Below are positions 26,011 to 34,068 of a DNA stretch of 64,000 bases, in pieces. This DNA is from Gemmatimonadota bacterium (lineage in GTDB: Bacteria > Gemmatimonadota > Gemmatimonadetes > Gemmatimonadales > Gemmatimonadaceae): NCBI GenBank assembly GCA_016714015.1, contig JADJNZ010000001.1, positions 1,054,001 through 1,118,000 of the forward strand, read 5' to 3'. Within the stretch, counting starts at the first letter, position 1. Each line of letters begins with the position of its first letter. Position numbers and translations under genes: made by a program. The notes under the pieces are model-generated. The model saw only the letters and a program-made list of their open reading frames with translations, was not told the origin of the DNA and did no database searches.

Positions 26011-26687
26011 GCGGTCCCCTTGGGCTTGCCGAGGTCGACCATGCGCTGGCCGAGCGCGTACTCGACCGATTGCGGGTCGGTGAGGGCGTTGAGGCGCTTC
26101 ACCACGTCGGCGATGCGGCGCGCCTGCTGGTCGATCACGCGCAGCGTCGCGGCCGACTCGTCGGCGGGGAGGATGCCGCCCGAGAGCAGCGCGCTGTTGG
26201 TGAGGAGCGCCGCGAGCGGATTGTTGATCTCGTGCTGCAGCGCGAGGGAGACCTCGCCGACGCCGGCGAGATAGCGCGCCTTGCGGAGTTCCGCCTCGGC
26301 GGCGCGGCGCGCGGTCCCGTTCTCCATCCGGCGCGCCGCGATGCGGAGGCGCGCGGCGATGTCCTCGGGGGTCACCGGCTTGGAGAGATAGTCGTCGGCG
26401 CCCGCGTCGAGCACCGCCTCGAGCGAGTTCATGCCACTGCGCGCGGTGATGACGAGCAGGTAGGTGTAGGCGCCGTCGGGGTGCGCGCGCACGCGGCGGC
26501 AGACCTCGAGCCCGTCGGCGCCGGGCATCTGCCAGTCGAGGACGACCATCTCGGCCGGTTCACGCGCGAAGGCCGACCAGACGGCGTCGCCATCGGCGAA
26601 CATCTCGACCGTGTGCCCGTGCACCTCGAGCACCGCGGCGGTCAGCTCGCGCATCAGTTCGTCGTCGTCGGCCAGGAGCACGCGCAT
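26007..26687 (-). CDS. Response regulator with HisKA-like dimerisation segment, no ATPase domain
   Basis: 226 residues. Residues 1-120 are a receiver domain with the acidic pocket ADDDE (7-10), phospho-acceptor Asp51 in VVLDWQMPG and conserved Lys103 in YLSKPVTP. After a short coiled linker, residues ~137-200 look like a histidine-kinase DHp segment with SLALQHEINNPLAALLTN, the phospho-His being His152. The protein ends there: no N, G1 or G2 boxes of an HATPase domain exist and the next gene starts in the overlap. It may be a phosphotransfer or kinase-binding adaptor, or a truncated hybrid. The upstream lipoprotein gene is 10 bp away. Confidence 0.82.
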   Translation of the reverse strand: MRVLLADDDELMRELTAAVLEVHGHTVEMFADGDAVWSAFAREPAEMVVLDWQMPGADGLEVCRRVRAHPDGAYTYLLVITARSGMNSLEAVLDAGADDYLSKPVTPEDIAARLRIAARRMENGTARRAAEAELRKARYLAGVGEVSLALQHEINNPLAALLTNSALLSGGILPADESAATLRVIDQQARRIADVVKRLNALTDPQSVEYALGQRMVDLGKPKGTA

Positions 26688-26697
26688 CAGGCTTGCC

Positions 26698-27513
26698 TCA
26701 CCAGGTCAGGGTCCCTTCGCGCTGCACGGTACGCGGCCACCGGCCCCCGCGCTGTGACGTGGTCCACACGATGATCACGCGTCCGCCGCGCACCGCGACC
26801 TGCGGGCCCGTGGATTCGCCGTTGTCCTCGGAGACGGGCGGCCGCGACTCGAAGATGTGGCCCTGCGTCCGCGAGAGCGCCATCCCGATGCGGGGGAGGC
26901 GGCTGTTGGGGTCCTCGTACACCACGACGACGGTGTCGCCCCGCGAGGCGACCGCGGCGCGCGACGGACGGTCGCCGTAGACGATGGGGACCGGCTCATG
27001 CCAGCGCGCGCCGCGCTCCATGGAGTGCGTGAAGAAGAGCCCGGCCCCCTCGCGCGCGACGAGGAAGTACGCGAGATGCACCCACCCATTGAGTGCGTCC
27101 GCGGCGAGGAACGGCACCGGCCGGTCGCAGCCGGCGGTGCCGACGTCGGTGGAATCCGCGGTGACGGCCGGCTCCCAGACGTGGCCACCATCATCGGAAC
27201 GCGCGATGCGCAGCCGCACGCTCGAGTCGGGGCGGATGGCGAGCCAGCTCGCATAGGCCGCACCGTCGCTCGCCTGCACCGCGCGCCGCGTCGCGCGGCA
27301 GGCAGCAGGCTCGTCCGGCCACGAGGGCGGCGTCCAGGCGGGGACGAGGCGCGCCTGCCCCGCCGAGTCGAGCGCGAGGCGCAGCGAGTCGGCGAGCCCG
27401 CCGTCGCCGATCGCGGCCGTCTCGCCCCATGCGACCGGCTGCGGGACGCACGCCGTGCCGGCGAGCAGGAGGAGCAGCAGGGAGAGGCGCACGGCTGAAG
27501 TATCACCCGGCAT
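26698..27513 (-). CDS. Lipoprotein with sialidase/BNR-like repeats
   Basis: About 271 residues with a lipoprotein signal ending LLAGTAC. The mature part contains Asp-box/BNR-like blades (RIARSDDGGHVWEPAV, FTHSMERGARWHEPVP, ALSRTQGHIFESRPPV), which suggests a beta-propeller of sialidase type. I see no full set of sialidase catalytic residues, so binding rather than hydrolysis is likely. First gene of an operon with the REC-DHp protein and endonuclease IV. The same frame is open upstream, antisense to pruA, and that part is not coding. Confidence 0.75.
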   Translation of the reverse strand: MPGDTSAVRLSLLLLLLAGTACVPQPVAWGETAAIGDGGLADSLRLALDSAGQARLVPAWTPPSWPDEPAACRATRRAVQASDGAAYASWLAIRPDSSVRLRIARSDDGGHVWEPAVTADSTDVGTAGCDRPVPFLAADALNGWVHLAYFLVAREGAGLFFTHSMERGARWHEPVPIVYGDRPSRAAVASRGDTVVVVYEDPNSRLPRIGMALSRTQGHIFESRPPVSEDNGESTGPQVAVRGGRVIIVWTTSQRGGRWPRTVQREGTLTW

Positions 27514-27518
27514 GAGTG

Positions 27519-27524
27519 TAGATT
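27519..27524 (+). promoter_or_regulatory. Candidate -10 element (TAGATT)
   Basis: TAGATTC in the 39-bp divergent gap, 28 nt before the ATG of pruA. Same box type and spacing as at 15704. No -35 element is clear. Confidence 0.3.
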
Positions 27525-27552
27525 CCAAGCTCGACCCTCCACCCCGACGACC

Positions 27553-29187
27553 ATGCCCGCCTTCTCGCCGAACGGCGTCCGCCAGCTCCCGCCGCACGCC
27601 AACGAGCCGATCAAGAGCTACGCCCCCGGTTCCCCCGAGCGCACCTCGTTGCAGGCGCGACTCAAGGCGATGGAGTCGGAGTGCCCGGAGATCCCGGTGG
27701 TCGTCGCGGGGAAGGAGATCCGCACCGGCGACCTCGGCAAGTCCGTCTCGCCGCACAAGCACGGGCACGTGACCGCGACCTACCACAAGGCGACGGCGCA
27801 GAACGTCCGCGACGCGATCACGAGCTCGGCCGCGGCGTGGAAGGAATGGAGCGAGTGGAGCTGGGAGGAACGCGCCGCCGTCTTCCTCAAGGCCGCCGAC
27901 CTCCTCGCCGGCCCGTGGCGTGACACGCTCAACGCCGCGACGATGCTCGGGCAGTCGAAGACCGTGTTCCAGAGCGAGATCGACGCCGCGTGCGAGATGG
28001 TGGACTTCTTCCGCTTCAACGCCGCCTTCGCGCGCGACATCTACACCGAGCAGCCGGTGTCGGCGCCGGGGATGTGGAACCAGCTCGAGTACCGCGCGCT
28101 CGAAGGGTTCGTGTACGCCGTGTCGCCGTTCAACTTCACCGCGATCGGCGGCAACCTCGCCGGCTCGCCGGCGCTGATGGGCAACACCGTGCTCTGGAAG
28201 CCCGCTGCGACGGCGATGCTCTCCGGGTGGTACACGTACAAGCTCCTCGAGGAAGCCGGGCTGCCCCCGGGCGTGATCAACTTCCTCCCCGGCGACCCGG
28301 CGATGATCTCCGAGATCGCGCTCACGGACCCGGCGCTCGCCGGCGTGCACTTCACCGGCTCCACCGGCGTGTTCAACAACATGTGGGGCACGATCGGGAA
28401 GAACATGGGGCGCTATCGCTCCTATCCGCGGATCGTGGGCGAGACGGGCGGCAAGGACTTCATGATCGCGCATCCCTCGGCCGACGTCGCCGCCTTCGCG
28501 GTGGGCGTGGTGCGTGGCGCCTTCGAGTACCAGGGCCAGAAGTGCTCGGCCTGCTCGCGCATCTACGTGCCGAAGTCGATCTGGCCCGAGGTGAAGGAGC
28601 GGATGACCGCGATGATCCAGGACATCCGGATGGGCGACGTGAACGACTTCCGGAACTTCATGGGCGCGGTCATCGACCAGAAGGCGTTCGACCGGATCAG
28701 CGGCTACCTCGCCGACGCGAAGGCCAACGCGACCGTGGTCGCCGGCGGCGGCGTGAAGGGCGACGTGGGCTACTTCGTCGAGCCGACGCTCATCGAGACG
28801 AAGGACCCGTCGTACCGCCTGATGTGCGAGGAGATCTTCGGCCCCGTGGTGACGGCGTACGTGTACGACGACGACAAGTGGAGCGAGACGCTGGAACTCG
28901 TCGACCGGACGTCGCCGTACGCGCTCACCGGCGCGGTGTTCGCGCAGGACCGGAACGCGGTGCGCGAGGCGCACGCGAAGCTCCGGCATGCGGCGGGCAA
29001 CTTCTACGTGAACGACAAGTGCACCGGCGCGGTGGTGGGGCAGCAGCCGTTCGGCGGCGCGCGCGCCTCGGGCACGAACGACAAGGCGGGGTCGAAGCTG
29101 AACCTGCTGCGCTGGGTGAGCGCGCGGACGATCAAGGAGACCTTCGTGCCACCGACGGATTATCGCTATCCGTTCATGGCCGAGTAG
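27553..29187 (+). CDS. pruA: 1-pyrroline-5-carboxylate / glutamate-semialdehyde dehydrogenase
   Basis: 544 residues, the size of stand-alone P5C dehydrogenases. The aldehyde-dehydrogenase core shows YAVSPFNFTAIGGNLAGSPA (NAD site), catalytic Glu297 in GETGGKD and catalytic Cys331 in GQKCSACSR, then EEIFGPVVTAYVY and GGARASGTNDKAGS. The enzyme oxidises glutamate-semialdehyde to glutamate in proline breakdown. A proline dehydrogenase partner is not in this window. Monocistronic by spacing; followed by a repeat element before phzF. Confidence 0.94.
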   Translation: MPAFSPNGVRQLPPHANEPIKSYAPGSPERTSLQARLKAMESECPEIPVVVAGKEIRTGDLGKSVSPHKHGHVTATYHKATAQNVRDAITSSAAAWKEWSEWSWEERAAVFLKAADLLAGPWRDTLNAATMLGQSKTVFQSEIDAACEMVDFFRFNAAFARDIYTEQPVSAPGMWNQLEYRALEGFVYAVSPFNFTAIGGNLAGSPALMGNTVLWKPAATAMLSGWYTYKLLEEAGLPPGVINFLPGDPAMISEIALTDPALAGVHFTGSTGVFNNMWGTIGKNMGRYRSYPRIVGETGGKDFMIAHPSADVAAFAVGVVRGAFEYQGQKCSACSRIYVPKSIWPEVKERMTAMIQDIRMGDVNDFRNFMGAVIDQKAFDRISGYLADAKANATVVAGGGVKGDVGYFVEPTLIETKDPSYRLMCEEIFGPVVTAYVYDDDKWSETLELVDRTSPYALTGAVFAQDRNAVREAHAKLRHAAGNFYVNDKCTGAVVGQQPFGGARASGTNDKAGSKLNLLRWVSARTIKETFVPPTDYRYPFMAE

Positions 29188-29192
29188 CGCAT

Positions 29193-29277
29193 GGATGAAT
29201 GCTGAAGGATGAAGGCTGAAAGTGAACGACAGCCCCGCATCCCCATCTTTCATCCTTCCTCATTCAGCCTGCATCCC
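29193..29277. repeat. Imperfect copy of the GATGAAGGCTGAAGG inverted repeat
   Basis: Left arm 29193-29222 (GGATGAATGCTGAAGGATGA and onward) and right arm 29247-29277 (CTTTCATCCTTCCTCATTCA and onward) are imperfect reverse complements separated by about 24 bp. The element fills the 95-bp gap between pruA and the phzF-like gene and ends just before the latter's ATG. It may influence translation of that gene. Confidence 0.7.
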
Positions 29278-29282
29278 ACGCC

Positions 29283-30185
29283 ATGCGATTCTTGACTCTC
29301 GATGTGTTCTCTCCCGTGGCGTTCGGCGGCAACCAGCTCGCCGTCTTCCCCGACGCGCGCGGGATCCCCGAGGGGCTGCTGCTGAAGCTCTGCCAGGAGT
29401 TCAACTTCTCCGAGGTGACCTTCTGCTATCCGCCCGAGGATCCCTCGCACACGCGGAAGGTCAGGATCTTCACGCCGGACAAGGAGATGCCGTTCGCCGG
29501 GCATCCGACGATCGGCACCGCGGCGGCGCTCGCGCTCTGCGAGGGGGCGCTCCCCGACGGGCATGGCCGCTTCACCTTCGAGATGGGCGTGGGCGTGGTG
29601 CCGGTGGATGTGCGCGTGGAGTCGCCGACCCGCGCCTGGGCGGAACTCTCGGTGGCGAAGCTCCCCGAGGTGGGCCCGCACGCGCCGACGATCAACACGC
29701 TCGCCGACATCCTCTCGCTCGAGCCCACCGACCTGATGGGCGGGGCGATGTCGCCGCAGGCGGTCTCGTGCGGCTACCCGTTCCTCATCGTGCCGCTCAA
29801 GTCGCTCAAGGCGCTCAAGGTGGCGCGCGTTCGCATGGACCCGTGGGAGCGCACGCTGCAGCGCTTCTGGGCCCCGGAGATCCTCGTCGTCGCGCGCGAC
29901 CCCGAGCAGGGCGAGCATCACTGGCGCGCGCGGATGTTCGCGCCGGGCATCCGCGTCCCCGAGGATCCCGCCACCGGCTCGGCGATCGCCGCCTTCGGTG
30001 GATGGCTCGCGATGAAGGATCCCAAGGCCGATGGCGCGTTCGCCTGGTCGGTGGACCAGGGGATCGAGATGGGACGGCCGAGCCGGCTCGACGTGAGCGC
30101 GGACAAGGCGGGCGGTCAGGTGACGGCGGTGCGCGTCGCCGGACGCGCGGTGCTGGTCAGCGAAGGGACGCTACGGCTGCCCTGA
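29283..30185 (+). CDS. PhzF-family isomerase
   Basis: 300 residues. The family markers are VFSPVAFGGNQLAVFPD at the N-terminus, catalytic Glu44 in FNFSEVTF, MPFAGHPTIGTA, and the second-half VPEDPATGSAIAAFGGWLA. PhzF-like enzymes share the diaminopimelate-epimerase fold and catalyse proton shifts; only a few have known substrates. No phenazine genes are nearby, so phenazine synthesis is unlikely. The ATG follows directly after a hairpin repeat and no strong Shine-Dalgarno sequence is visible. Confidence 0.9.
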   Translation: MRFLTLDVFSPVAFGGNQLAVFPDARGIPEGLLLKLCQEFNFSEVTFCYPPEDPSHTRKVRIFTPDKEMPFAGHPTIGTAAALALCEGALPDGHGRFTFEMGVGVVPVDVRVESPTRAWAELSVAKLPEVGPHAPTINTLADILSLEPTDLMGGAMSPQAVSCGYPFLIVPLKSLKALKVARVRMDPWERTLQRFWAPEILVVARDPEQGEHHWRARMFAPGIRVPEDPATGSAIAAFGGWLAMKDPKADGAFAWSVDQGIEMGRPSRLDVSADKAGGQVTAVRVAGRAVLVSEGTLRLP

Positions 30186-30206
30186 GCGCGGTCTACTCGA
30201 CCGCGC
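30186..30206. terminator. Bidirectional hairpin between phzF-like and diguanylate cyclase genes
   Basis: GCGCGGTC (30186-30193) and GACCGCGC (30199-30206) form a perfect 8-bp stem with a 5-nt loop in the 7-bp gap between the two stop codons and the end of the cyclase gene, whose TAG stop lies in the loop. No T-tract is present on either strand. Confidence 0.45.
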
Positions 30207-31572
30207 GGATCATCGACGGCGTGGAGTGGCGCGCGCGCCCATGCGCGGCGCCGTCGAACGCGCGCATCCCGGCGTGCCACACGACCGCGCGGTCACGGCC
30301 GTTGCGCTTGGCGACGTAGAGCGCCTCGTCGGCGCGGGCGAGCAGCGTCTTCGCCACCTCGTCGTCCCGCGCCGGCGCCGCCGCCACGCCCACGCTGGTG
30401 GTGATCCGCCGCTCCGGCGGGAGCGAGCGGAACTGGTGCTGGCGGAAGGCCTGCATCACGCGCTCGGCGAGGATGAGCGCCCCCTCGTCGTTCGAGTCGG
30501 GTGCGAGGATGGTGAACTCCTCGCCGCCGATGCGCGCCACCACGTCCACGTCGCGCGCCGTCTCCCGCAGCAGCGCACCCACCTCGCGGATCACCTCGTC
30601 GCCCGTGAGGTGCCCGTACTCGTCGTTGATGTGCTTGAAGTGGTCGACGTCGATCGCGAGCACCGCGATGTTCTTCTTGGCGCGCACCGCGCGCGAGACC
30701 TCGCGCTCGGCGAGCTGGTTGAGCCCGCGCCGGTTGAAGCAGCCCGAGAGCGGATCGGTGAGCACGATCGTCTCGAGGTGCGAGCGCATCTTGTTGTACG
30801 CGCGCCCGATCACCGTGACCGGGTCGGGCATCTGGTCGGCGCCTTCGTCATAGCGCGCCGAGAAGTCGCCGTCCTGCGCCTTGGTGAAGACCTGCACCAG
30901 GCTGCGCATCCGCTGCGCCACGTGTCCCTGCAGCCCGACGTAGACGAGCACGCCGATGGCGTAGAGCGCGAGGGTCCAGAGCTCCTCGGGCGGAGAGGTC
31001 GCGGCGCCGGCGTCCGCCGCGAGCGCGATGAGCCCCGTGTAGCCGATCCCGACGAAGAGCAGGTTCGCGACCGTCACCGTCCAGCCGAAGAAGAGCTGCG
31101 TGAGCTGGACGGTGAAGATCGAGACGATGAGCGCGCGGTCGTAGTGCTCGGGCGGCGTCATGAGCGCCACCGCCGTGAAGAGCGAGACCATGTCGCTCGC
31201 GATCGCCGCGACCGCCAGCCCGCGCGATGCCCGACCGGCGCGCCGCAGGTGCCAGACGAGCACGCGGTGCAGCAGCAGGTAGGCGACGATGAGCGCCAGC
31301 ACCCAGAGCAGGGCCGGGCGCAACCCGATCCGCTCGACGAACACCGAGTCCGACGAGATCACGCCGAACCACTTCAGCGTGATGGTCGAGAAGCCGACGA
31401 GCGAGATGAAGACCGCGCGATAGCGCCCCTGCCAGAGCAGGATCTCGGCGTTCGCCTGTTCCTCGGCCTGATGCGCGGCGACGGGGTCTTGCAGGGCGAG
31501 CTCGGACGGTGGACGGGAGGTGGACGACGAGGGGGGCGCCTCTAATGAGACACCCCCCTGACAGATTGGCAA
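30193..31572 (-). CDS. Membrane-bound diguanylate cyclase (GGDEF)
   Basis: 459 residues. Six hydrophobic helices at about 50-220 form a membrane sensor of unknown type. A helical linker follows, and the GGDEF domain begins near residue 275 (LTDPLSGCFNRRGLNQL). The active-site loop is RIGGEEFTIL at about 346-355, so catalytic activity is expected; no clear RxxD inhibitory site was seen upstream. The product is cyclic-di-GMP. The N-terminal ~35 residues are low-complexity and the start is uncertain. Confidence 0.9.
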   Translation of the reverse strand: MPICQGGVSLEAPPSSSTSRPPSELALQDPVAAHQAEEQANAEILLWQGRYRAVFISLVGFSTITLKWFGVISSDSVFVERIGLRPALLWVLALIVAYLLLHRVLVWHLRRAGRASRGLAVAAIASDMVSLFTAVALMTPPEHYDRALIVSIFTVQLTQLFFGWTVTVANLLFVGIGYTGLIALAADAGAATSPPEELWTLALYAIGVLVYVGLQGHVAQRMRSLVQVFTKAQDGDFSARYDEGADQMPDPVTVIGRAYNKMRSHLETIVLTDPLSGCFNRRGLNQLAEREVSRAVRAKKNIAVLAIDVDHFKHINDEYGHLTGDEVIREVGALLRETARDVDVVARIGGEEFTILAPDSNDEGALILAERVMQAFRQHQFRSLPPERRITTSVGVAAAPARDDEVAKTLLARADEALYVAKRNGRDRAVVWHAGMRAFDGAAHGRARHSTPSMIRAVE

Positions 31573-31617
31573 GAGCCTCTGTCCGCCCCCTGTGCGGTGT
31601 CGCGGAACTGGACGAAG

Positions 31618-33990
31618 CTAGAACCGCGCCTCGAGCGAGACGTCGAACCGCGTCTGCAATCGCGGATAGAGGCCGCGCGCCAGGTCCATGCGGATCATCC
31701 CATCGAGGAAGCTCGCCCCCACCCCCACGCCGCTCATCGGTCGCCCGGTCTGGCTCCAAGCGTCGCGCGAGCCGGCCCAACCGAGGTCGCCGAAGAGCAC
31801 CGGACGCACGGCGGCGTTGTTGGTGCCGAGTTCGACGCGCGTGAGCCAGAAGGCGGTGCCGTAGCCCGTCCCCGCCGTCTGGCCGCGCACGCTCTGGAGC
31901 CCGCCGAGGAAGAAGTGGCGCTGCGCCGGCGCGTCGCCGACGATGTGGCCGGCCGCCCCCGTCACCGACGCGGCGAGCGGACCGAGCCCGCGCGAGACGG
32001 TGGTCTCGAGGAAGAGGCGTCCGTACTCGGTCGCGCCGTTCGCCGCCCAGGGATCGACGGCCGCGCCCTCGAGCCGCAGGTCGGCACTCAGGCGCCAGCC
32101 CTGTGGATCGAGCCCGCGGCTGCCGCGCCAGGTGAGGCCCGCTCCGAAGAGCGACCCGCGGTCAGCGGCGACGTTGCCGAGGAAGCGGTCGTCATGGGCG
32201 CCGCCGGTGAGCGAGAAGCGCGTCGCCACCGGCGCCTCCCACTGCTCCTCGGCAAAGACGCGCCAGACGAACCCGTTCCCGTTGGTCCGCTTTCCCGCGA
32301 GCTCCCCGCCCCAGGTGCGGTGGTAGAACCCCTCGTCGCGCCCGTAGACGAACGAGTTGAACGACGCCCCGAAGGAGAGCGGCGATCCGAAGTCGCCGCT
32401 CGAGACGAGACGACGATAGGCGGTCGCGCGGAGCTCGCGACGCCCGTTGCTGCGCGAGACCGAGAGCTCGCCATTGAGCTGCTTGTCGGCGATCGAGCCG
32501 CGGCCGGTGAGCGCCACGACGTATCCCCTGCCCAGTTGCGACGTCACGACGGCCCCGGTGCCGAGCCCTTCGACGCGATTGTAGCGCGTCTCGTTCAGGC
32601 CCCAGGCGATGGTCGGCGCACGCGGCGCCCAGGCCGGCTGCAACCCGAAGTCGAGCGCCTGCATCAGCTCGGCGCGATCGGCGGCACCGAAGAGCTCCTC
32701 GCCCTCGTCGTAGATCGACGGCGGCAGCTCGGACGACGACGCGAGGCGCTTGGGGTCGCAGGGGACCTCGATCGCGAGCGGCAGGGTCCCGTTGTAGCGC
32801 TGATGGTACTCGACGAAGCTCCCGCTCGTGTCGCACTGCCGCTTGCGCTCGGCGCGTTGCGCCGAGTCGCGCGAGGCGTAGAAGTGCTTCATCGCCTCGC
32901 TCCGCGCGGTGGAATCGACACCGGCGGTCTTGAGACTGTCCTCGAACTCGCTCCCGCGCTTCCACGCCGGGGGCGGGATCGCGACGAGCGAGTCGATCGC
33001 GTTCACGCTCTCGTAGCGGTAGCGCTCCTCGATCTTGAACGGCACGCGCATGAAGCTCACGCGCGCGTACCCCTCGGCGCCCTGCGTGCGGGGGAGCCAG
33101 AAGCGCTGGTTGAGCAGGCCGTACTCGATGGTGACCGCGGTGATCTCGGCCTTCATCGGCGAGAGGAATCCCCGCACGGCCCAGGGCACGTCGTCGCGCG
33201 CCGTGGAGTCCTCCTCCTCGACCGTCTCCCAGATGTCCATCGGCGCGGAGAAGCGCATGACCGCGCGCACCAGGTGCGCGTCGTCCGTCTCGAACCAGAA
33301 CGACCCGACGACGAGGTTCCACCGCGCCTCGCGCGGCGTGACGAGGATCTCGCGCAGGGTGATCCGCTTCCCGTCGGGGAGCGTCATGACCACCGAGTCA
33401 CCCGAGGAGAAGTGGAAGTACGCTTCGGACCCTTCGGCGACGGGATGGATGAGCATCGAGCGTCCCTCGTCCTCTGAGTCGGTGGTGCCGATCATCTCGA
33501 AGAGCCAGAGCTCGTCCTTCCCCGGGTAGTAAGGGATCGCCATCATGTCCGACGCCTCGTCCATCATGTCCTGCTCCATCTCCGCCTCGGCTTCCTTGAA
33601 GCCGGCGACGATGGGCACCGCGGAACGGGCGCCGAGGACCTCGACGCGGGCGCCCGTGGCGCGATGCCAGCGGACGTGGGAGGCGTTCTCGGAGCGGAAG
33701 ATCAGGCGGTCGCGCGCCGTCTCGCGGAGGGCCATGCCGGCGGAGACGCGCTGGTAGCTCTTCACGTCGTACGAGAGGAGCGTCGAGTCCTGCTCGAGGC
33801 GGGCGGCGCGGGCGCGCAGGAGCAGTTCGCGCGCGGCGGCGTCCTTGAAGGCGGTGCGCCGGTGCTCATCGGTGACCTCGATCCGCATGCGCGGCGGCCG
33901 GACACCGACCGAGGCGGACCCGCCTGACCGGTTCACGTCGACGTTCACCTGCACCTGCAGCGCGACGGCCAGCATTCCCAGCACGATCAT
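31618..33990 (-). CDS. Omp85/DUF5686-like outer-membrane protein
   Basis: 790 residues. A short signal-like N-terminus is followed by about 430 residues containing soluble beta-rich domains, then a C-terminal barrel in which FFLGGLQSVRGQTAGTGYGT resembles the conserved Omp85/surface-antigen (D15) motif. The protein ends VSLEARF with a terminal Phe, as outer-membrane barrels do. A GGAG is placed 7 nt before ATG 33990. Role inferred as outer-membrane assembly or secretion. No partner is adjacent. Confidence 0.72.
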   Translation of the reverse strand: MIVLGMLAVALQVQVNVDVNRSGGSASVGVRPPRMRIEVTDEHRRTAFKDAAARELLLRARAARLEQDSTLLSYDVKSYQRVSAGMALRETARDRLIFRSENASHVRWHRATGARVEVLGARSAVPIVAGFKEAEAEMEQDMMDEASDMMAIPYYPGKDELWLFEMIGTTDSEDEGRSMLIHPVAEGSEAYFHFSSGDSVVMTLPDGKRITLREILVTPREARWNLVVGSFWFETDDAHLVRAVMRFSAPMDIWETVEEEDSTARDDVPWAVRGFLSPMKAEITAVTIEYGLLNQRFWLPRTQGAEGYARVSFMRVPFKIEERYRYESVNAIDSLVAIPPPAWKRGSEFEDSLKTAGVDSTARSEAMKHFYASRDSAQRAERKRQCDTSGSFVEYHQRYNGTLPLAIEVPCDPKRLASSSELPPSIYDEGEELFGAADRAELMQALDFGLQPAWAPRAPTIAWGLNETRYNRVEGLGTGAVVTSQLGRGYVVALTGRGSIADKQLNGELSVSRSNGRRELRATAYRRLVSSGDFGSPLSFGASFNSFVYGRDEGFYHRTWGGELAGKRTNGNGFVWRVFAEEQWEAPVATRFSLTGGAHDDRFLGNVAADRGSLFGAGLTWRGSRGLDPQGWRLSADLRLEGAAVDPWAANGATEYGRLFLETTVSRGLGPLAASVTGAAGHIVGDAPAQRHFFLGGLQSVRGQTAGTGYGTAFWLTRVELGTNNAAVRPVLFGDLGWAGSRDAWSQTGRPMSGVGVGASFLDGMIRMDLARGLYPRLQTRFDVSLEARF

Positions 33991-34021
33991 CGACCACTCC
34001 AGCGAGGACGGGACAACGAGC

Positions 34022-34049
34022 CGGCCCCCGACGCGGGACGCCGGGGCCG
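34022..34049 (-). terminator. GC-rich hairpin after the DUF2157-like gene
   Basis: CGGCCCC (34022-34028) and GGGGCCG (34043-34049) form a 7-bp stem in the gap between the DUF2157-like stop and the Omp85-like start. No T-tract follows on the minus strand, so it is only a possible terminator. Confidence 0.3.
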
Positions 34050-34068
34050 TTCAGGTGTGCTGCAGGTT

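Noticed and set aside
27514..29253. Upstream part of the BNR-lipoprotein frame
   Set aside because: Antisense to pruA, with no signal peptide; the lipobox start at 27513 fits better.
29283..30185. Role of the PhzF-family protein in phenazine synthesis
   Set aside because: No other phz genes are in the neighbourhood and most PhzF homologues are outside phenazine pathways.
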